This document shows positions 9,521-17,677 of a stretch of DNA of 64,000 nucleotides, piece after piece. The translations under genes were made by a program, and so were the position numbers. The stretch comes from Sphingobium indicum B90A (GTDB taxonomy: Bacteria > Pseudomonadota > Alphaproteobacteria > Sphingomonadales > Sphingomonadaceae): positions 1,178,001-1,242,000 of the forward strand of contig NZ_CP013070.1 of assembly GCF_000264945.2 (NCBI RefSeq). Direction: 5' to 3'. Numbering within the stretch: position 1 is the stretch's first letter; each line of letters starts with the position of its first letter. The notes beneath the pieces are model-generated. The model had not been told where the DNA came from. It did no database searches and saw only the letters and a program-made list of their open reading frames with translations.

Positions 9521-9720
9521 GGGTTTTTGATGGTCCACTGCCGATCCTGTCCGCACCCAACGGGGCGGCTTTCGCGCGCATATAGTGCCTCGGGGAAGAT
9601 TTGTCGCCTGCCCGTCACAAAAAAGGGACATGGCGCTGACCAGCCGCTGTTTTCCGGCGACCAAATTGGGAAAAAGGCCTACTGGCCTTGAGCCATTGGG
9701 AAGGCTAATAGCCTCTTCTC

Positions 9721-10443
9721 ATGCATCGTTTCGCCAATCCCGCACGCTTCCTCAAATTTGCCCGGCCGTTGACCGCCTGGTTGTTCTGGCCGGGGTTGAT
9801 CCTGCTGCTCGCCGGCGCGGGCTGCGGCCTGTTCGTGACGCCGGCGGATTATCTTCAGGGCGATACGGTGCGCATCCTCTACATCCACGTGCCCGCCGCC
9901 TGGCTGGGCATGGGGGGATGGACCGGCATCGCCGTGGCTGCCCTCATGCAGCTTGTCTGGCGCCATCCGCTGGCCGCCGTCGCGGGACGGGCCGTCGCCA
10001 TGCCGGGCGCTTTCTTCACGGCGATCTGCCTCATCACCGGATCGATCTGGGGACGGCCGACCTGGGGAACCTGGTGGGAATGGGACGGGCGCATGACATC
10101 CATGCTGGTCCTGTTCTTCCTCTATCTGGGCTACATCGCGCTCGCCAATGCCAGCGCGCGGCAGGGTAATGGCGGGGTCAGCCCCGTGACCGCCATTTTC
10201 GGGCTGGTCGGCGCGATCAACATCCCGATCATCAACCGCTCCGTCCTGTGGTGGAACAGCCTGCATCAGGGGCCCAGCATCACGCTGCGCGGGTCGAGCA
10301 TCGATGCGGCGCTGCTTTGGCCGCTGGGTTTCACGCTGGTCGGATTTACCTTGCTTTTCGCCGCGATCGTGCTGATGCGCATGCGCGCCATATTGGCGCG
10401 GAACAGGATCGAAGCGCGCATGCAAAGGCTGGCGCGGGGGTGA
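9721..10443 (+). CDS. ccmC: Heme exporter/heme handling protein CcmC
   Basis: Inner-membrane protein that passes heme to the chaperone CcmE during cytochrome c maturation (System I). The protein is 240 residues with six predicted membrane segments. The tryptophan-rich periplasmic WWD-type motif reads WGTWWEWDGR, flanked by conserved histidines (YIHVPAAW and NSLHQGPS). It is the first gene of a seven-gene ccmCDEFGHI run; ccmA and ccmB are not adjacent. The start ATG at 9721 follows the divergent purF promoter region. Confidence 0.93.
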   Translation: MHRFANPARFLKFARPLTAWLFWPGLILLLAGAGCGLFVTPADYLQGDTVRILYIHVPAAWLGMGGWTGIAVAALMQLVWRHPLAAVAGRAVAMPGAFFTAICLITGSIWGRPTWGTWWEWDGRMTSMLVLFFLYLGYIALANASARQGNGGVSPVTAIFGLVGAINIPIINRSVLWWNSLHQGPSITLRGSSIDAALLWPLGFTLVGFTLLFAAIVLMRMRAILARNRIEARMQRLARG

Positions 10444-10447
10444 GGAC

Positions 10448-10588
10448 ATGAACCAGTGGGCTTTCGTCATCGGCGCCTATGCGCTGACCTTCCTGGGCAC
10501 CGGCCTCATCAGCCTGTTCAGTTGGCGCGCGATGCGCAGCGCTGAAAACAGGGCATCGGCGGACGCGATATCGGCGGATCGGGCATGA
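10448..10588 (+). CDS. ccmD: Heme exporter protein CcmD
   Basis: Small single-span membrane protein of 46 residues, the usual CcmD size. It helps release holo-CcmE from the CcmABC complex. It starts MNQWAFVIGAYALTF, with one hydrophobic helix (about residues 5-24) followed by a basic turn (SWRAMR) and a polar tail. It begins four bases after the ccmC stop region and its stop overlaps the ccmE start (ATGA). Identity rests on position, size and topology, since CcmD is weakly conserved. Confidence 0.85.
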   Translation: MNQWAFVIGAYALTFLGTGLISLFSWRAMRSAENRASADAISADRA

Positions 10589-11031
10589 AGGCGAAGCATC
10601 AAAGGCTGATCCTGGCCGTGGCGGCTCTGGCCGCGCTGATCGGCGCGGGATTGCTGGCCGCGTCCGCGCTTAAGGACGAGGCGGCTTATTTCTACGCGCC
10701 CAATGACGTGAAGACCAAGGGCGTCGAGCCGGGCAAGGCGATCCGGCTGGGCGGCATGGTGGTCAAGGGCAGCCTGAAGCGCGCCGGCGACGGCGTCACG
10801 GTCCATTTCGACGTCACCGACGGCAAGGCGACCGTTCCGGCGAACTTCAAGGGCATCACGCCGGACCTGTTCCGCGAAGGCTCCGGCGTCGTCGCGGAGG
10901 GGGCCTTCGACGCCGCGGGCACCTTCCAGGCGACCAATTTGCTGGCCAAGCATGACGAGCGCTACATGCCGCGTGAGTTGGAGGGCATGCAATATGACGA
11001 GAAAAGCCACAAGATGAAGGCCGATCGGTGA
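10585..11031 (+). CDS. ccmE: Periplasmic heme chaperone CcmE
   Basis: Binds heme covalently in the periplasm and hands it to the CcmFH ligase. The protein is 148 residues: an N-terminal signal anchor (about 7-27), an OB-fold beta-barrel, and the heme-binding histidine in LLAKHDERYMP (His123, with the axial Tyr127). Because the histidine version of this motif is present, it is the classic HxxxY CcmE rather than the cysteine variant. Translationally coupled to ccmD by a four-base overlap, 12 bases before ccmF. Confidence 0.94.
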   Translation: MKAKHQRLILAVAALAALIGAGLLAASALKDEAAYFYAPNDVKTKGVEPGKAIRLGGMVVKGSLKRAGDGVTVHFDVTDGKATVPANFKGITPDLFREGSGVVAEGAFDAAGTFQATNLLAKHDERYMPRELEGMQYDEKSHKMKADR

Positions 11032-11043
11032 AGCGGGGCGTGC

Positions 11044-12984
11044 ATGATCGCTGAAGCGGGCTTGGCCGCATTATGGCTCGCCGCGTCGCTGGCGTTGCTT
11101 CAATTGGCCTTGGCGGCGATTGGGCTGGCGGGAGGAAAGAGCGAACTGCTCGGCGCCGTGCGGCCTGTCGCGGTGGCGCAAGGGGTGCTGACGGCGCTGG
11201 CCTTCGCGCTGCTGATCGCGCTGTTCCTGCGATCCGACATGTCGGTCCTGCTGGTCGCCGCCAACAGCCACTCCATGAAGCCCTGGCTCTACAAATTCGC
11301 CGGAACCTGGGGCAATCATGAGGGGTCGATGTTGCTTTGGGTCACCGTCATGGGCGTGGCGGGGGCCGCCGTCGCCCTGTTCGAAAGGGCCTTGCGGCGC
11401 GAGACGCATATGGCGACCCTTGGGGGGCAGGCGGCGATCAGCCTCGGCTTCTATGCCTTCCTGCTTTTCGCCTCCAACCCCTTTGCGCGGATCGATCCTC
11501 CGGCAGCGGACGGGCAGGGGCTTAACCCGCTGTTGCAGGATCCCGGTCTCGCCTTCCATCCGCCGACGCTTTACCTCGGCTATGTCGGCCTGTCCGTCGC
11601 CTTTTCCTTTGCCGTGGGCGCGCTGCTGACCCGGCAGGTCGACGCGGCCTTTGCCCGCGCCATGCGGCCCTGGGTATTGGGGGCGTGGATATTGCTGACG
11701 CTCGGCATCACGGCGGGCAGCTATTGGGCCTATTATGAACTGGGCTGGGGCGGCTGGTGGTTCTGGGATCCGGTGGAAAACGCCTCGCTCATGCCTTGGC
11801 TGGCGGCGACGGCGCTGCTGCACAGCGTGACGGTGCTGGCGACCCGCGACGCCCTGCGCGCCTGGACGGTGATGCTGGCGGTGGTCGCCTTCTCCATGTC
11901 GATGGTCGGCACTTTTCTGGTCCGGTCGGGCATCCTGACCAGCGTCCACGCTTTTGCCGTCGATCCGGAGCGAGGAACCTTCATCCTGGCGCTGCTCGGC
12001 ATCTATATCGGCGGGGCGCTGGCGCTGTTCGGCTGGCGGGTGGGCGCGGTCCGCGAAGGCGCGCCGTTCGAACTGGTCAGCCGGGAAACCATGCTGGTCG
12101 TCAACAACCTGCTGCTGTCCGTGATATTGGGCCTGGTGCTGATCGGCACGCTCTATCCGCTGTTGACCGAAGCGTTCGGGCACAAGGTGTCGGTAGGCGC
12201 CCCTTATTTCGACCGCATCGCCGGACCCATTGCGCTGGCATTGATGATCGTCATGGTCCTGGGGCCGCTCACCCGCTGGCGGCGCGACCGGATGCGGGAG
12301 GTGGCTCGGCGCGTGGCTGTCCCGGCGGTCGTGGCGGGATTGGTCTTTCTTGCCCTGGCGGCATTGGCCTGGGGACGGATCGGCATATTGCCCTTCCTTG
12401 GGCTGGTGATCGCCCTGGCGGTCGCGGTAGGGAGCGTGGCGCCCCTCTGGAGGCGCAACCTGCGCCGGACGCCTCTCTTCACCTGGGGCATGGTGATCGC
12501 CCATCTGGGCTGCGCGGTCAGCCTGGCGGGCATGGCCTGCGATTCGGCCTTCACGGTGGAGAAGCTGGTGGCCGCCCGCCCCGGCGACACGGTGGAGACG
12601 GCGGGCTGGACGCTTCGGTTCAAGCAGATCCTGCCGATGGCGGGCGATAACTGGACCGCGCTCCAGGCCGACATGGAAGCCAGCCGGGATGGCGGCGAGC
12701 CGGTCCTGATCCATCCGCAGTCGCGCTTCTTTGCTTCTCCGCCGACCACGACGACGGAGGCCGCCCTGCTGACGCGCTGGAACGGCCAGCTTTACGTGGT
12801 GCTGGGGCAGGAAGCGGATGAAGGCCGATGGCAGCTCCGCATCTGGTGGAAGCCCTTTGTGACGTTGATCTGGCTGGGCGGTTTCCTGATCGCCCTGGGC
12901 GGCGCGCTGGCGCTGGTCGGGCGCGAACGGCGCGGATGGCTGCTCAAATGGCGGGCGCGCAGGGCCTTGGAGGCCGCTGCATGA
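11044..12984 (+). CDS. ccmF: Cytochrome c heme lyase subunit CcmF
   Basis: Large inner-membrane component of the heme ligase that attaches heme to CxxCH motifs of apocytochromes. The protein is 646 residues with about fifteen membrane segments. The WWD domain is visible as GWGGWWFWDPVENAS, with the nearby histidines LLHSVT and the PPTLYLGYVG stretch typical of the CcmF/CcsA/NrfE family. Its stop overlaps ccmG by four bases. Length is normal (630-660), so the gene appears intact. Confidence 0.95.
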   Translation: MIAEAGLAALWLAASLALLQLALAAIGLAGGKSELLGAVRPVAVAQGVLTALAFALLIALFLRSDMSVLLVAANSHSMKPWLYKFAGTWGNHEGSMLLWVTVMGVAGAAVALFERALRRETHMATLGGQAAISLGFYAFLLFASNPFARIDPPAADGQGLNPLLQDPGLAFHPPTLYLGYVGLSVAFSFAVGALLTRQVDAAFARAMRPWVLGAWILLTLGITAGSYWAYYELGWGGWWFWDPVENASLMPWLAATALLHSVTVLATRDALRAWTVMLAVVAFSMSMVGTFLVRSGILTSVHAFAVDPERGTFILALLGIYIGGALALFGWRVGAVREGAPFELVSRETMLVVNNLLLSVILGLVLIGTLYPLLTEAFGHKVSVGAPYFDRIAGPIALALMIVMVLGPLTRWRRDRMREVARRVAVPAVVAGLVFLALAALAWGRIGILPFLGLVIALAVAVGSVAPLWRRNLRRTPLFTWGMVIAHLGCAVSLAGMACDSAFTVEKLVAARPGDTVETAGWTLRFKQILPMAGDNWTALQADMEASRDGGEPVLIHPQSRFFASPPTTTTEAALLTRWNGQLYVVLGQEADEGRWQLRIWWKPFVTLIWLGGFLIALGGALALVGRERRGWLLKWRARRALEAAA

Positions 12985-13508
12985 GGAAGATGCTGATCTG
13001 GCTGCCTTTGGCCCTGTTCCTCGGCTTTTTCGGGCTGTTCGCGAGCGGGCTGCTGCGCCCGGACGACCGGATCATCAGTTCGAAGCTGGTCGGCAAGCCG
13101 CTGCCCGCCTTCGCCCTGCCCGCCGCCGCGAGCGACCGGCCGCCGCTGGCAAGCTCGCAACTGGCGACGGGCAAGCCGCGCCTGCTCAACATCTTCGCAA
13201 GCTGGTGCGTGCCCTGCGCGGCGGAGGCGCCGCAATTGCTGGCGCTCAAGCAGGCGGGGGTGGAGATCGACGCCATCGCCATCCGCGATGCCCGGCCCGA
13301 CGTCGACGCCTTCCTCCAGCGATACGGCAATCCCTATTCCCGCATCGGCCTGGATGCGCGGAGCGAGGTGCAGATCGCCATGGGTTCTTCGGGCGTGCCT
13401 GAAAGCTTCATCATCGATGGAAAGGGCCGCATCGCCTATCAGCATGTGGGCGACATTCGCGAGGATGACGTGCCGATGATCCTCGACCGGCTGAGGAAAG
13501 CGCAATGA
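12981..13508 (+). CDS. ccmG: Thiol:disulfide interchange protein CcmG/DsbE
   Basis: Membrane-anchored periplasmic thioredoxin that keeps apocytochrome c cysteines reduced for heme attachment. The protein is about 175 residues: N-terminal anchor (about 4-24) and thioredoxin fold with the redox pair in ASWCVPC (Cys76, Cys79). The cis-proline loop SGVPESFIID is present. The frame is open upstream inside ccmF, but the ATG at 12981 overlaps the ccmF stop (ATGA) and gives the normal N-terminus. Stop overlaps ccmH. Confidence 0.93.
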   Translation: MRKMLIWLPLALFLGFFGLFASGLLRPDDRIISSKLVGKPLPAFALPAAASDRPPLASSQLATGKPRLLNIFASWCVPCAAEAPQLLALKQAGVEIDAIAIRDARPDVDAFLQRYGNPYSRIGLDARSEVQIAMGSSGVPESFIIDGKGRIAYQHVGDIREDDVPMILDRLRKAQ

Positions 13509-13915
13509 GGATGTTGGTCGCGCTGCTGGCGCTGGCGCTGAGCGCGCCCGTCCTCGCGCAATCCGCTTTGCCGCCTGCGCCCTATGCCGACCGCCAGATA
13601 GCGGACCCGGCGCTGGAGAAGAAGGCGCGCGCGCTGATGGAAACGATCCGCTGCCTCACCTGCCAGAGCCAGTCGATCGCCGACAGCAATGCCAGCATGG
13701 CCGGCGACATGCGATCCCAGATTCGCGAGCGCATCATGGCCGGGGAGGAGCCTGAGCATATCCGCGCCTGGCTGATCGAGCGCTATGGCGATTGGGTCAG
13801 CTATGAACCGACCGCCGAACCGATCCTCTGGCCGCTCTGGGCCGCGCCGCTGATCCTGCTGGGGTTGGGCCTGCTGCTGCTGCGCGGACGGATCAAGCGG
13901 AGGAGGCGGGCATGA
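13505..13915 (+). CDS. ccmH: Cytochrome c-type biogenesis protein CcmH
   Basis: Membrane-anchored periplasmic oxidoreductase that works with CcmG on apocytochrome thiols. The protein is 136 residues: signal peptide ending around ALA-Q19, the conserved active motif RCLTCQSQSIADSNA (Cys50 and Cys53) in a helical bundle, and one C-terminal membrane span (about 107-127) with a basic cytoplasmic tail. This is the short CcmH/CcmL form; the TPR portion found fused in E. coli is encoded by the next gene. Overlaps both neighbours by four bases. Confidence 0.93.
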   Translation: MRMLVALLALALSAPVLAQSALPPAPYADRQIADPALEKKARALMETIRCLTCQSQSIADSNASMAGDMRSQIRERIMAGEEPEHIRAWLIERYGDWVSYEPTAEPILWPLWAAPLILLGLGLLLLRGRIKRRRRA

Positions 13916-14547
13916 CCGGCTGGATCATCGCCGGCGGCTTGCTGGTCCTGGTGAGCATGGCGCTTGTCCTTGTCGGCCGGGTGCCGAGGTCGGCCTGGGA
14001 AATCACCGCCGCCGCGCTGTTGCTGGGCCTGGCCGGTTATGCCTGGCAGGGGCGGCCCGGACTGGCCGGCTCGCCCCGGCAGGCTGCGGACAAGGGCGGC
14101 GCGGCGTTCGACGAGAAACTGGCCGAACAGCGCCGAGGTCTTGCCGAACGCTATGGCCAGGCGGGCCAGTGGCTGATGCTATCGGACGGCCTGGGCCGAC
14201 AGGGGAAGACGAAGGAGGCGGCGAACGTCCTGCTTTCAGGCCTTCGCGAGACGCCCGACGATCCCAATCTGTGGCTCGGCTTCGGCAATGCGCTGGTCGC
14301 GCATGCGGGCGGCGTGCTGTCTCCCGCCGCCGATTTCGCCTATCGCCGGTCGATGGCCATCGATCCCGAAGGTCCGGCGCCGCGCTATTTCTATGGGCTG
14401 GCGCTCGCCCGCGCGGGGCAGCTCAAGGAGGCCCGCGCCCTCTGGGCGCCGCTGGCGGCCAGCGCCCCCGAAGGAAGCGAGGTCAAGAAGGAACTCGAAG
14501 CCAATATTGCGCGTATCGACGCCATGCTCGGGGCTGAAGGCCGATAG
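13912..14547 (+). CDS. ccmI: CcmI-like TPR protein of cytochrome c maturation
   Basis: Protein of 211 residues with two N-terminal hydrophobic segments (about 3-22 and 28-42) and a periplasmic domain of TPR-like helices (for example WLMLSDGLGRQGKTKEAANVLL and a second repeat around ALARAGQLKEARALW). In this position it should present the C-termini of apocytochromes to the CcmFH ligase. It is shorter than the E. coli CcmH C-terminal part and Rhodobacter CcmI, so a reduced TPR domain is likely. Last gene of the ccm run, coupled to ccmH by ATGA. Confidence 0.82.
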   Translation: MTGWIIAGGLLVLVSMALVLVGRVPRSAWEITAAALLLGLAGYAWQGRPGLAGSPRQAADKGGAAFDEKLAEQRRGLAERYGQAGQWLMLSDGLGRQGKTKEAANVLLSGLRETPDDPNLWLGFGNALVAHAGGVLSPAADFAYRRSMAIDPEGPAPRYFYGLALARAGQLKEARALWAPLAASAPEGSEVKKELEANIARIDAMLGAEGR

Positions 14548-14689
14548 GCCGTCGAAGCCGCAGCACCATCATTGCCACCACCCTGGAGCCGTGATAGGGC
14601 GCGGCGGTTTGCGGGGGCTTATGGAATGACAAGACGGGCCGCTTCCCCGTTCGGGTGTCCAAAGATCATGACAATTCGGCATTTTCTTC

Positions 14690-16618
14690 ATGGCTGACGA
14701 GATCACCGGCGGCGCCGCGCGCGCCGATGACGAAGGCGTCCATGATCACGGCCATGCCGGACAGAAGGCGACGGTGAAGCTGGTCGTCGGCGCGATCGGC
14801 ATCGTCTTCGGCGACATCGGCACCAGCCCGCTCTACGCGTTCCGCGAAACCTTCGCCGGGCACCATCATCTGGAACTCGACCCCGACCATATATTGGGCG
14901 TCATCAGCCTGATGTTCTGGTCGATGATGCTGGTGGTGACGCTGAAATATGTCACGGTCATCATGCGCGCCGACAACAAGGGGGAGGGGGGTAGCCTGGC
15001 CCTGCTCGCCCTGATCAACGGCCAGACCAAGACGCAGCGATGGTCGCGCGGCATCGTCCTGCTCGGCGTGTTCGCGACGTCCCTTTTCTACGGCGACTCG
15101 ATGATCACGCCCGCCGTTTCGGTGCTGTCGGCGGTCGAGGGGCTAGCCGTCTACAACAGCAGCCTTGCACCCCTGATCCTGCCGGCGGCGGTCCTCATCC
15201 TGCTCGGCCTGTTCTGGATACAGGGATTGGGGACGAACCGGGTCGCGTCGCTGTTCGGCCCGATCATGCTGTTCTATTTCCTGACCATCGCGGTTCTGGG
15301 CATCATCAGCATCGTCAAGACGCCGGGCATCCTGCACGCCTTCAACCCCTATTGGGCGGTCATGTTCTTCGTCACCGACCCGCTGCCCGCCTTCCTCGCC
15401 CTGGGCGCGGTGGTGCTGGCGGTGACGGGCGCGGAAGCGCTCTATGCCGATATGGGGCATTTCGGGCGCAGTCCGATCCGCGTGTCCTGGCTGGCCTTCG
15501 TCCTGCCCGCGTTGATGATGAACTATATGGGGCAGGGCGCTCTACTGTTTCGGGAGGGCGCCGCCGCCCTTCACAGCCCCTTTTACTATCTGGCGCCGCA
15601 ATGGGCACAATTGCCGCTGGTGGGCCTGGCGACGCTGGCCGCGATCATCGCCAGCCAGGCGGTGATCTCCGGCGCTTTTTCCGTCACGCAACAGGCGATC
15701 CAGCTCGGTTTCATGCCCCGCCTGCGGATCGCGCATACCAGCGCGTCGACGGCCGGCCAGATCTACATCCCCCTCATCAACTGGGGGCTGATGGTCATGG
15801 TGATCCTGCTGGTGCTGGTGTTCCAGACATCCTCGAACCTCACCGCCGCCTATGGCATCGCCGTCACCGGCGCGATGTTCATCGACAATGTGCTGCTGAC
15901 GGTGCTGCTCTACCGGCTGTGGAAATGGCGCTGGTATTATTCGGCGCCGCTATTGTCGGTGCTGTTCCTGGTGGACGGCGCCTATCTGGCCGCCAATTTC
16001 ACGAAGGTGCCCGACGGCGGCTGGTTCCCGCTGCTGATCGGTTTCGTGATCTTCACGCTCCTCACCACCTGGTCGCGCGGGCGCCGGCTGGTTCAGGACC
16101 GGCTGCGCGAAGCGGCCATGCCGATTCCCGTCTTCGTCGCCTCTGCCGCGAACAGCGCAGTCCGCGTGCCCGGCACGGCGGTCTTCATGACCTCCACTCC
16201 CGATGGCGTTCCCCATGCGCTGCTGCATAATCTCAAGCACAACAAGGTGCTGCATGAGCGCGTCATCCTGTTGACCGTCAAGATCAAGGACGTTCCCGTG
16301 GTGGAAGATGACGGGCGTTGCAAGCTGGAGGATCTGGGCCGCGGATTCTTCCGGCTCGTCCTGCAATATGGCTTCATGCAGGAGCCGGACGTTCCCGCCG
16401 CGCTCAAGAACGTCACCGGCTGCGGTCAGGCGTTCAGGATGATGGACACCAGCTTCTTCCTTGCCCGGCAGACGCTGCTGCCGTCGGCCAAGCCGGGGAT
16501 GCCGCTGTGGCGCGAGAAGATTTTTGCCTGGATGCTGCGCAACGCGGAAAGCGCGATGGAATTCTTCCGGCTGCCCACCAACCGCGTGGTCGAACTGGGC
16601 AGCCAGGTCGAGATCTGA
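14690..16618 (+). CDS. kup: Kup family potassium:proton symporter
   Basis: Low-affinity potassium uptake across the inner membrane. The protein is 642 residues with about twelve membrane segments and a hydrophilic C-terminal domain. The family signature at the first helix, [17 protein letters not shown], is followed by the [16 protein letters not shown] stretch. An N-terminal extension of about 25 residues (acidic, histidine-containing) precedes the first helix. Convergent with hsp20, with a strong shared hairpin terminator in between. No close operon partner. Confidence 0.95.
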   Translation: MADEITGGAARADDEGVHDHGHAGQKATVKLVVGAIGIVFGDIGTSPLYAFRETFAGHHHLELDPDHILGVISLMFWSMMLVVTLKYVTVIMRADNKGEGGSLALLALINGQTKTQRWSRGIVLLGVFATSLFYGDSMITPAVSVLSAVEGLAVYNSSLAPLILPAAVLILLGLFWIQGLGTNRVASLFGPIMLFYFLTIAVLGIISIVKTPGILHAFNPYWAVMFFVTDPLPAFLALGAVVLAVTGAEALYADMGHFGRSPIRVSWLAFVLPALMMNYMGQGALLFREGAAALHSPFYYLAPQWAQLPLVGLATLAAIIASQAVISGAFSVTQQAIQLGFMPRLRIAHTSASTAGQIYIPLINWGLMVMVILLVLVFQTSSNLTAAYGIAVTGAMFIDNVLLTVLLYRLWKWRWYYSAPLLSVLFLVDGAYLAANFTKVPDGGWFPLLIGFVIFTLLTTWSRGRRLVQDRLREAAMPIPVFVASAANSAVRVPGTAVFMTSTPDGVPHALLHNLKHNKVLHERVILLTVKIKDVPVVEDDGRCKLEDLGRGFFRLVLQYGFMQEPDVPAALKNVTGCGQAFRMMDTSFFLARQTLLPSAKPGMPLWREKIFAWMLRNAESAMEFFRLPTNRVVELGSQVEI

Positions 16619-16630
16619 CCCACGAAAAAA

Positions 16631-16652
16631 GGCGCGGCAGAACTGCCGCGCC
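16631..16652. terminator. Intrinsic terminator between kup and hsp20
   Basis: A 9-bp GC-only stem (GGCGCGGCA/TGCCGCGCC) with a 4-base loop. On the minus strand it is followed by six T's, an ideal terminator for hsp20. On the plus strand it is followed by CCATTTTC, a weaker tail for kup. Confidence 0.85.
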
Positions 16653-16672
16653 CCATTTTCGATGCAAGCGGA

Positions 16673-17137
16673 TCAGGCCGCGTCGCGATCGGCATTGATC
16701 TCGACGAGCTGACCGCCGTTGATCGCGATCTTCTTCGGCTTCATCGCCTCCGGAACCTCGCGCACCAGTTCGATCGTCAGCAGGCCGTCAGCCAGGTCGG
16801 CCTTTTCGACCCGCACGAAATCGGCGAGTTCGAAACGGCGCTCGAAGCTGCGGTTGGCGATGCCGACATGCAGGAAGCGAGAGCGGTCGCCGCCCTGCGA
16901 TTCTTCCTTGCGCCCGGTGACCTGGAGCAGGTTCTGCTGGGCCGTGATGTCGATCTCGTCCGTGCGGAAGCCCGCGACGGCCAGGGTAACGCGATAGCGA
17001 TCTTCGGAAATCCGTTCGATGTTGAACGGAGGGTAATTGTCGCCTTGCTGCAACCGCGCATTGTTTTCGATCAGGTCGAACAGACGGTCGAAACCCACGG
17101 TCGAACGGCGATAGGGGGTAAGGTCAAAACCACGCAT
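16673..17137 (-). CDS. Small heat-shock protein, Hsp20/IbpA family
   Basis: ATP-independent holdase that binds unfolding proteins under heat stress. The protein is about 154 residues. It starts MRGFDLTPYRRSTVGFDRLF, as in bacterial class A Hsp20 proteins. The alpha-crystallin domain spans about residues 33-125, with NIERISEDRYRVTLAVAGF and the conserved ADGLLTIEL close to its end. The ATG at 17137 is favoured over 17143 because GGGAG is then eight to nine bases upstream. The leader has ROSE thermometer features and an RpoH-type promoter, so expression is probably controlled at two levels by heat. Confidence 0.93.
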   Translation of the reverse strand: MRGFDLTPYRRSTVGFDRLFDLIENNARLQQGDNYPPFNIERISEDRYRVTLAVAGFRTDEIDITAQQNLLQVTGRKEESQGGDRSRFLHVGIANRSFERRFELADFVRVEKADLADGLLTIELVREVPEAMKPKKIAINGGQLVEINADRDAA

Positions 17138-17229
17138 TGTCATAATCTCCCAAAGAGCAAAATGAACATGCCGGACCCGAAACAAGGCATCCGGCGGTAC
17201 CATGTCCAACCCCATCTGGCGGCTGGACG
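17138..17229 (-). promoter_or_regulatory. ROSE-type RNA thermometer in the hsp20 leader
   Basis: Three consecutive hairpins precede the start codon (minus strand). Hairpin 1: GTCCAGCC/GGTTGGAC, 8 bp with one G-U (17204-17228). Hairpin 2: GCCGGA/TCCGGC (17170-17195). Hairpin 3: UUGCUCUUUGGGAGA (about 17145-17159), in which the U(U/C)GCU element faces the Shine-Dalgarno GGGAG. This order and the UUGCU motif match the ROSE family that represses small heat-shock genes at low temperature in alphaproteobacteria. Confidence 0.8.
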
Positions 17230-17235
17230 GGTTTG

Positions 17236-17263
17236 ATATGGTTCGATGGAGGAGGGTTTCAAG
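17236..17263 (-). promoter_or_regulatory. RpoH (sigma-32) type promoter of hsp20
   Basis: On the minus strand CTTGAAA (17257-17263) is a perfect sigma-32 -35 element, followed after 15 bases by CCATAT (17236-17241). The predicted transcript would start near 17229, exactly where the first ROSE hairpin begins. Confidence 0.7.
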
Positions 17264-17358
17264 TGGTCTGCCGACGGGATTTTCGATGTGCGGGGAAGGC
17301 CAATGCGGAGCCGCGTTCATCCGCTTTGGAACGTCCCGACGGATGGCCGACAGACCCT

Positions 17359-17400
17359 GAAAAGAAAAGTACCCGGGCCGTGCTTCCACGACCCGGGTAC
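17359..17400 (-). terminator. Strong intrinsic terminator with no known gene upstream
   Basis: On the minus strand a 9-bp stem GTACCCGGG/CCCGGGTAC, extended by an inner CGTG/CACG pair and closed by a 4-base loop (17369-17400), runs into ACTTTTCTTTTC. It is a classic rho-independent terminator. It cannot serve hsp20 (its promoter lies further downstream) or the plus-strand lolC, so it points to a separate minus-strand transcript. Confidence 0.8.
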
Positions 17401-17516
17401 TAATGGACGATTGCTCGTCTCCCCCTTGGCCTGCCTCGACCGCTTCTCAGCCCCCTAAGCTCAAAGCGGGATGCAGTATCCCTGAACCACGGCCATTTAC
17501 CTGTGCTTCGTCGCTT
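17359..17516 (-). ncRNA. Candidate small RNA upstream of hsp20
   Basis: The 534-bp gap between hsp20 and lolC holds, besides the hsp20 control region, a predicted minus-strand RNA of about 158 nt ending at the terminator above. A possible -10 element TATACA is at 17523-17528. Nested pairings GACGA/UCGUC (17508-17512 with 17406-17410), UGGCC/GGCCA (17491-17495 with 17427-17431) and CCGCUU/AAGCGG (17464-17469 with 17440-17445) would give a rod with internal loops, plus a small GGGAU/AUCCC hairpin. The size and rod shape recall 6S RNA, but I cannot assign a family. No convincing ORF is present. Confidence 0.5.
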
Positions 17517-17677
17517 GTGCTATGTATAGAGCAGGCCGCTGTCACGGGCTATTTCCGGGACATGTGATTTTCCCCGCGAGGCTGTGGCTCCGCTGCAACA
17601 ATCCGGCAATGCTTGCCGTCGGTCGATAGCATGCTAGACGGGCTGCCTGTTCCCATCGAGAGGCCATTCGCGCCGTC

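Noticed and set aside
9674-9689. AAGGCC-TACT-GGCCTT hairpin between purF and ccmC
   Set aside because: Only 6 bp, no T-run, and it lies in the divergent promoter region of both genes, so a terminator role is unlikely.
7424-9691. 755-codon plus-strand frame across the SDR and purF genes
   Set aside because: It spans two genes of the opposite strand and their gap; composition is typical of antisense reading.
17440-17460. CTGAGA in the candidate small RNA, as in TPP riboswitches
   Set aside because: The other conserved TPP segments are missing and no thiamine gene lies downstream.
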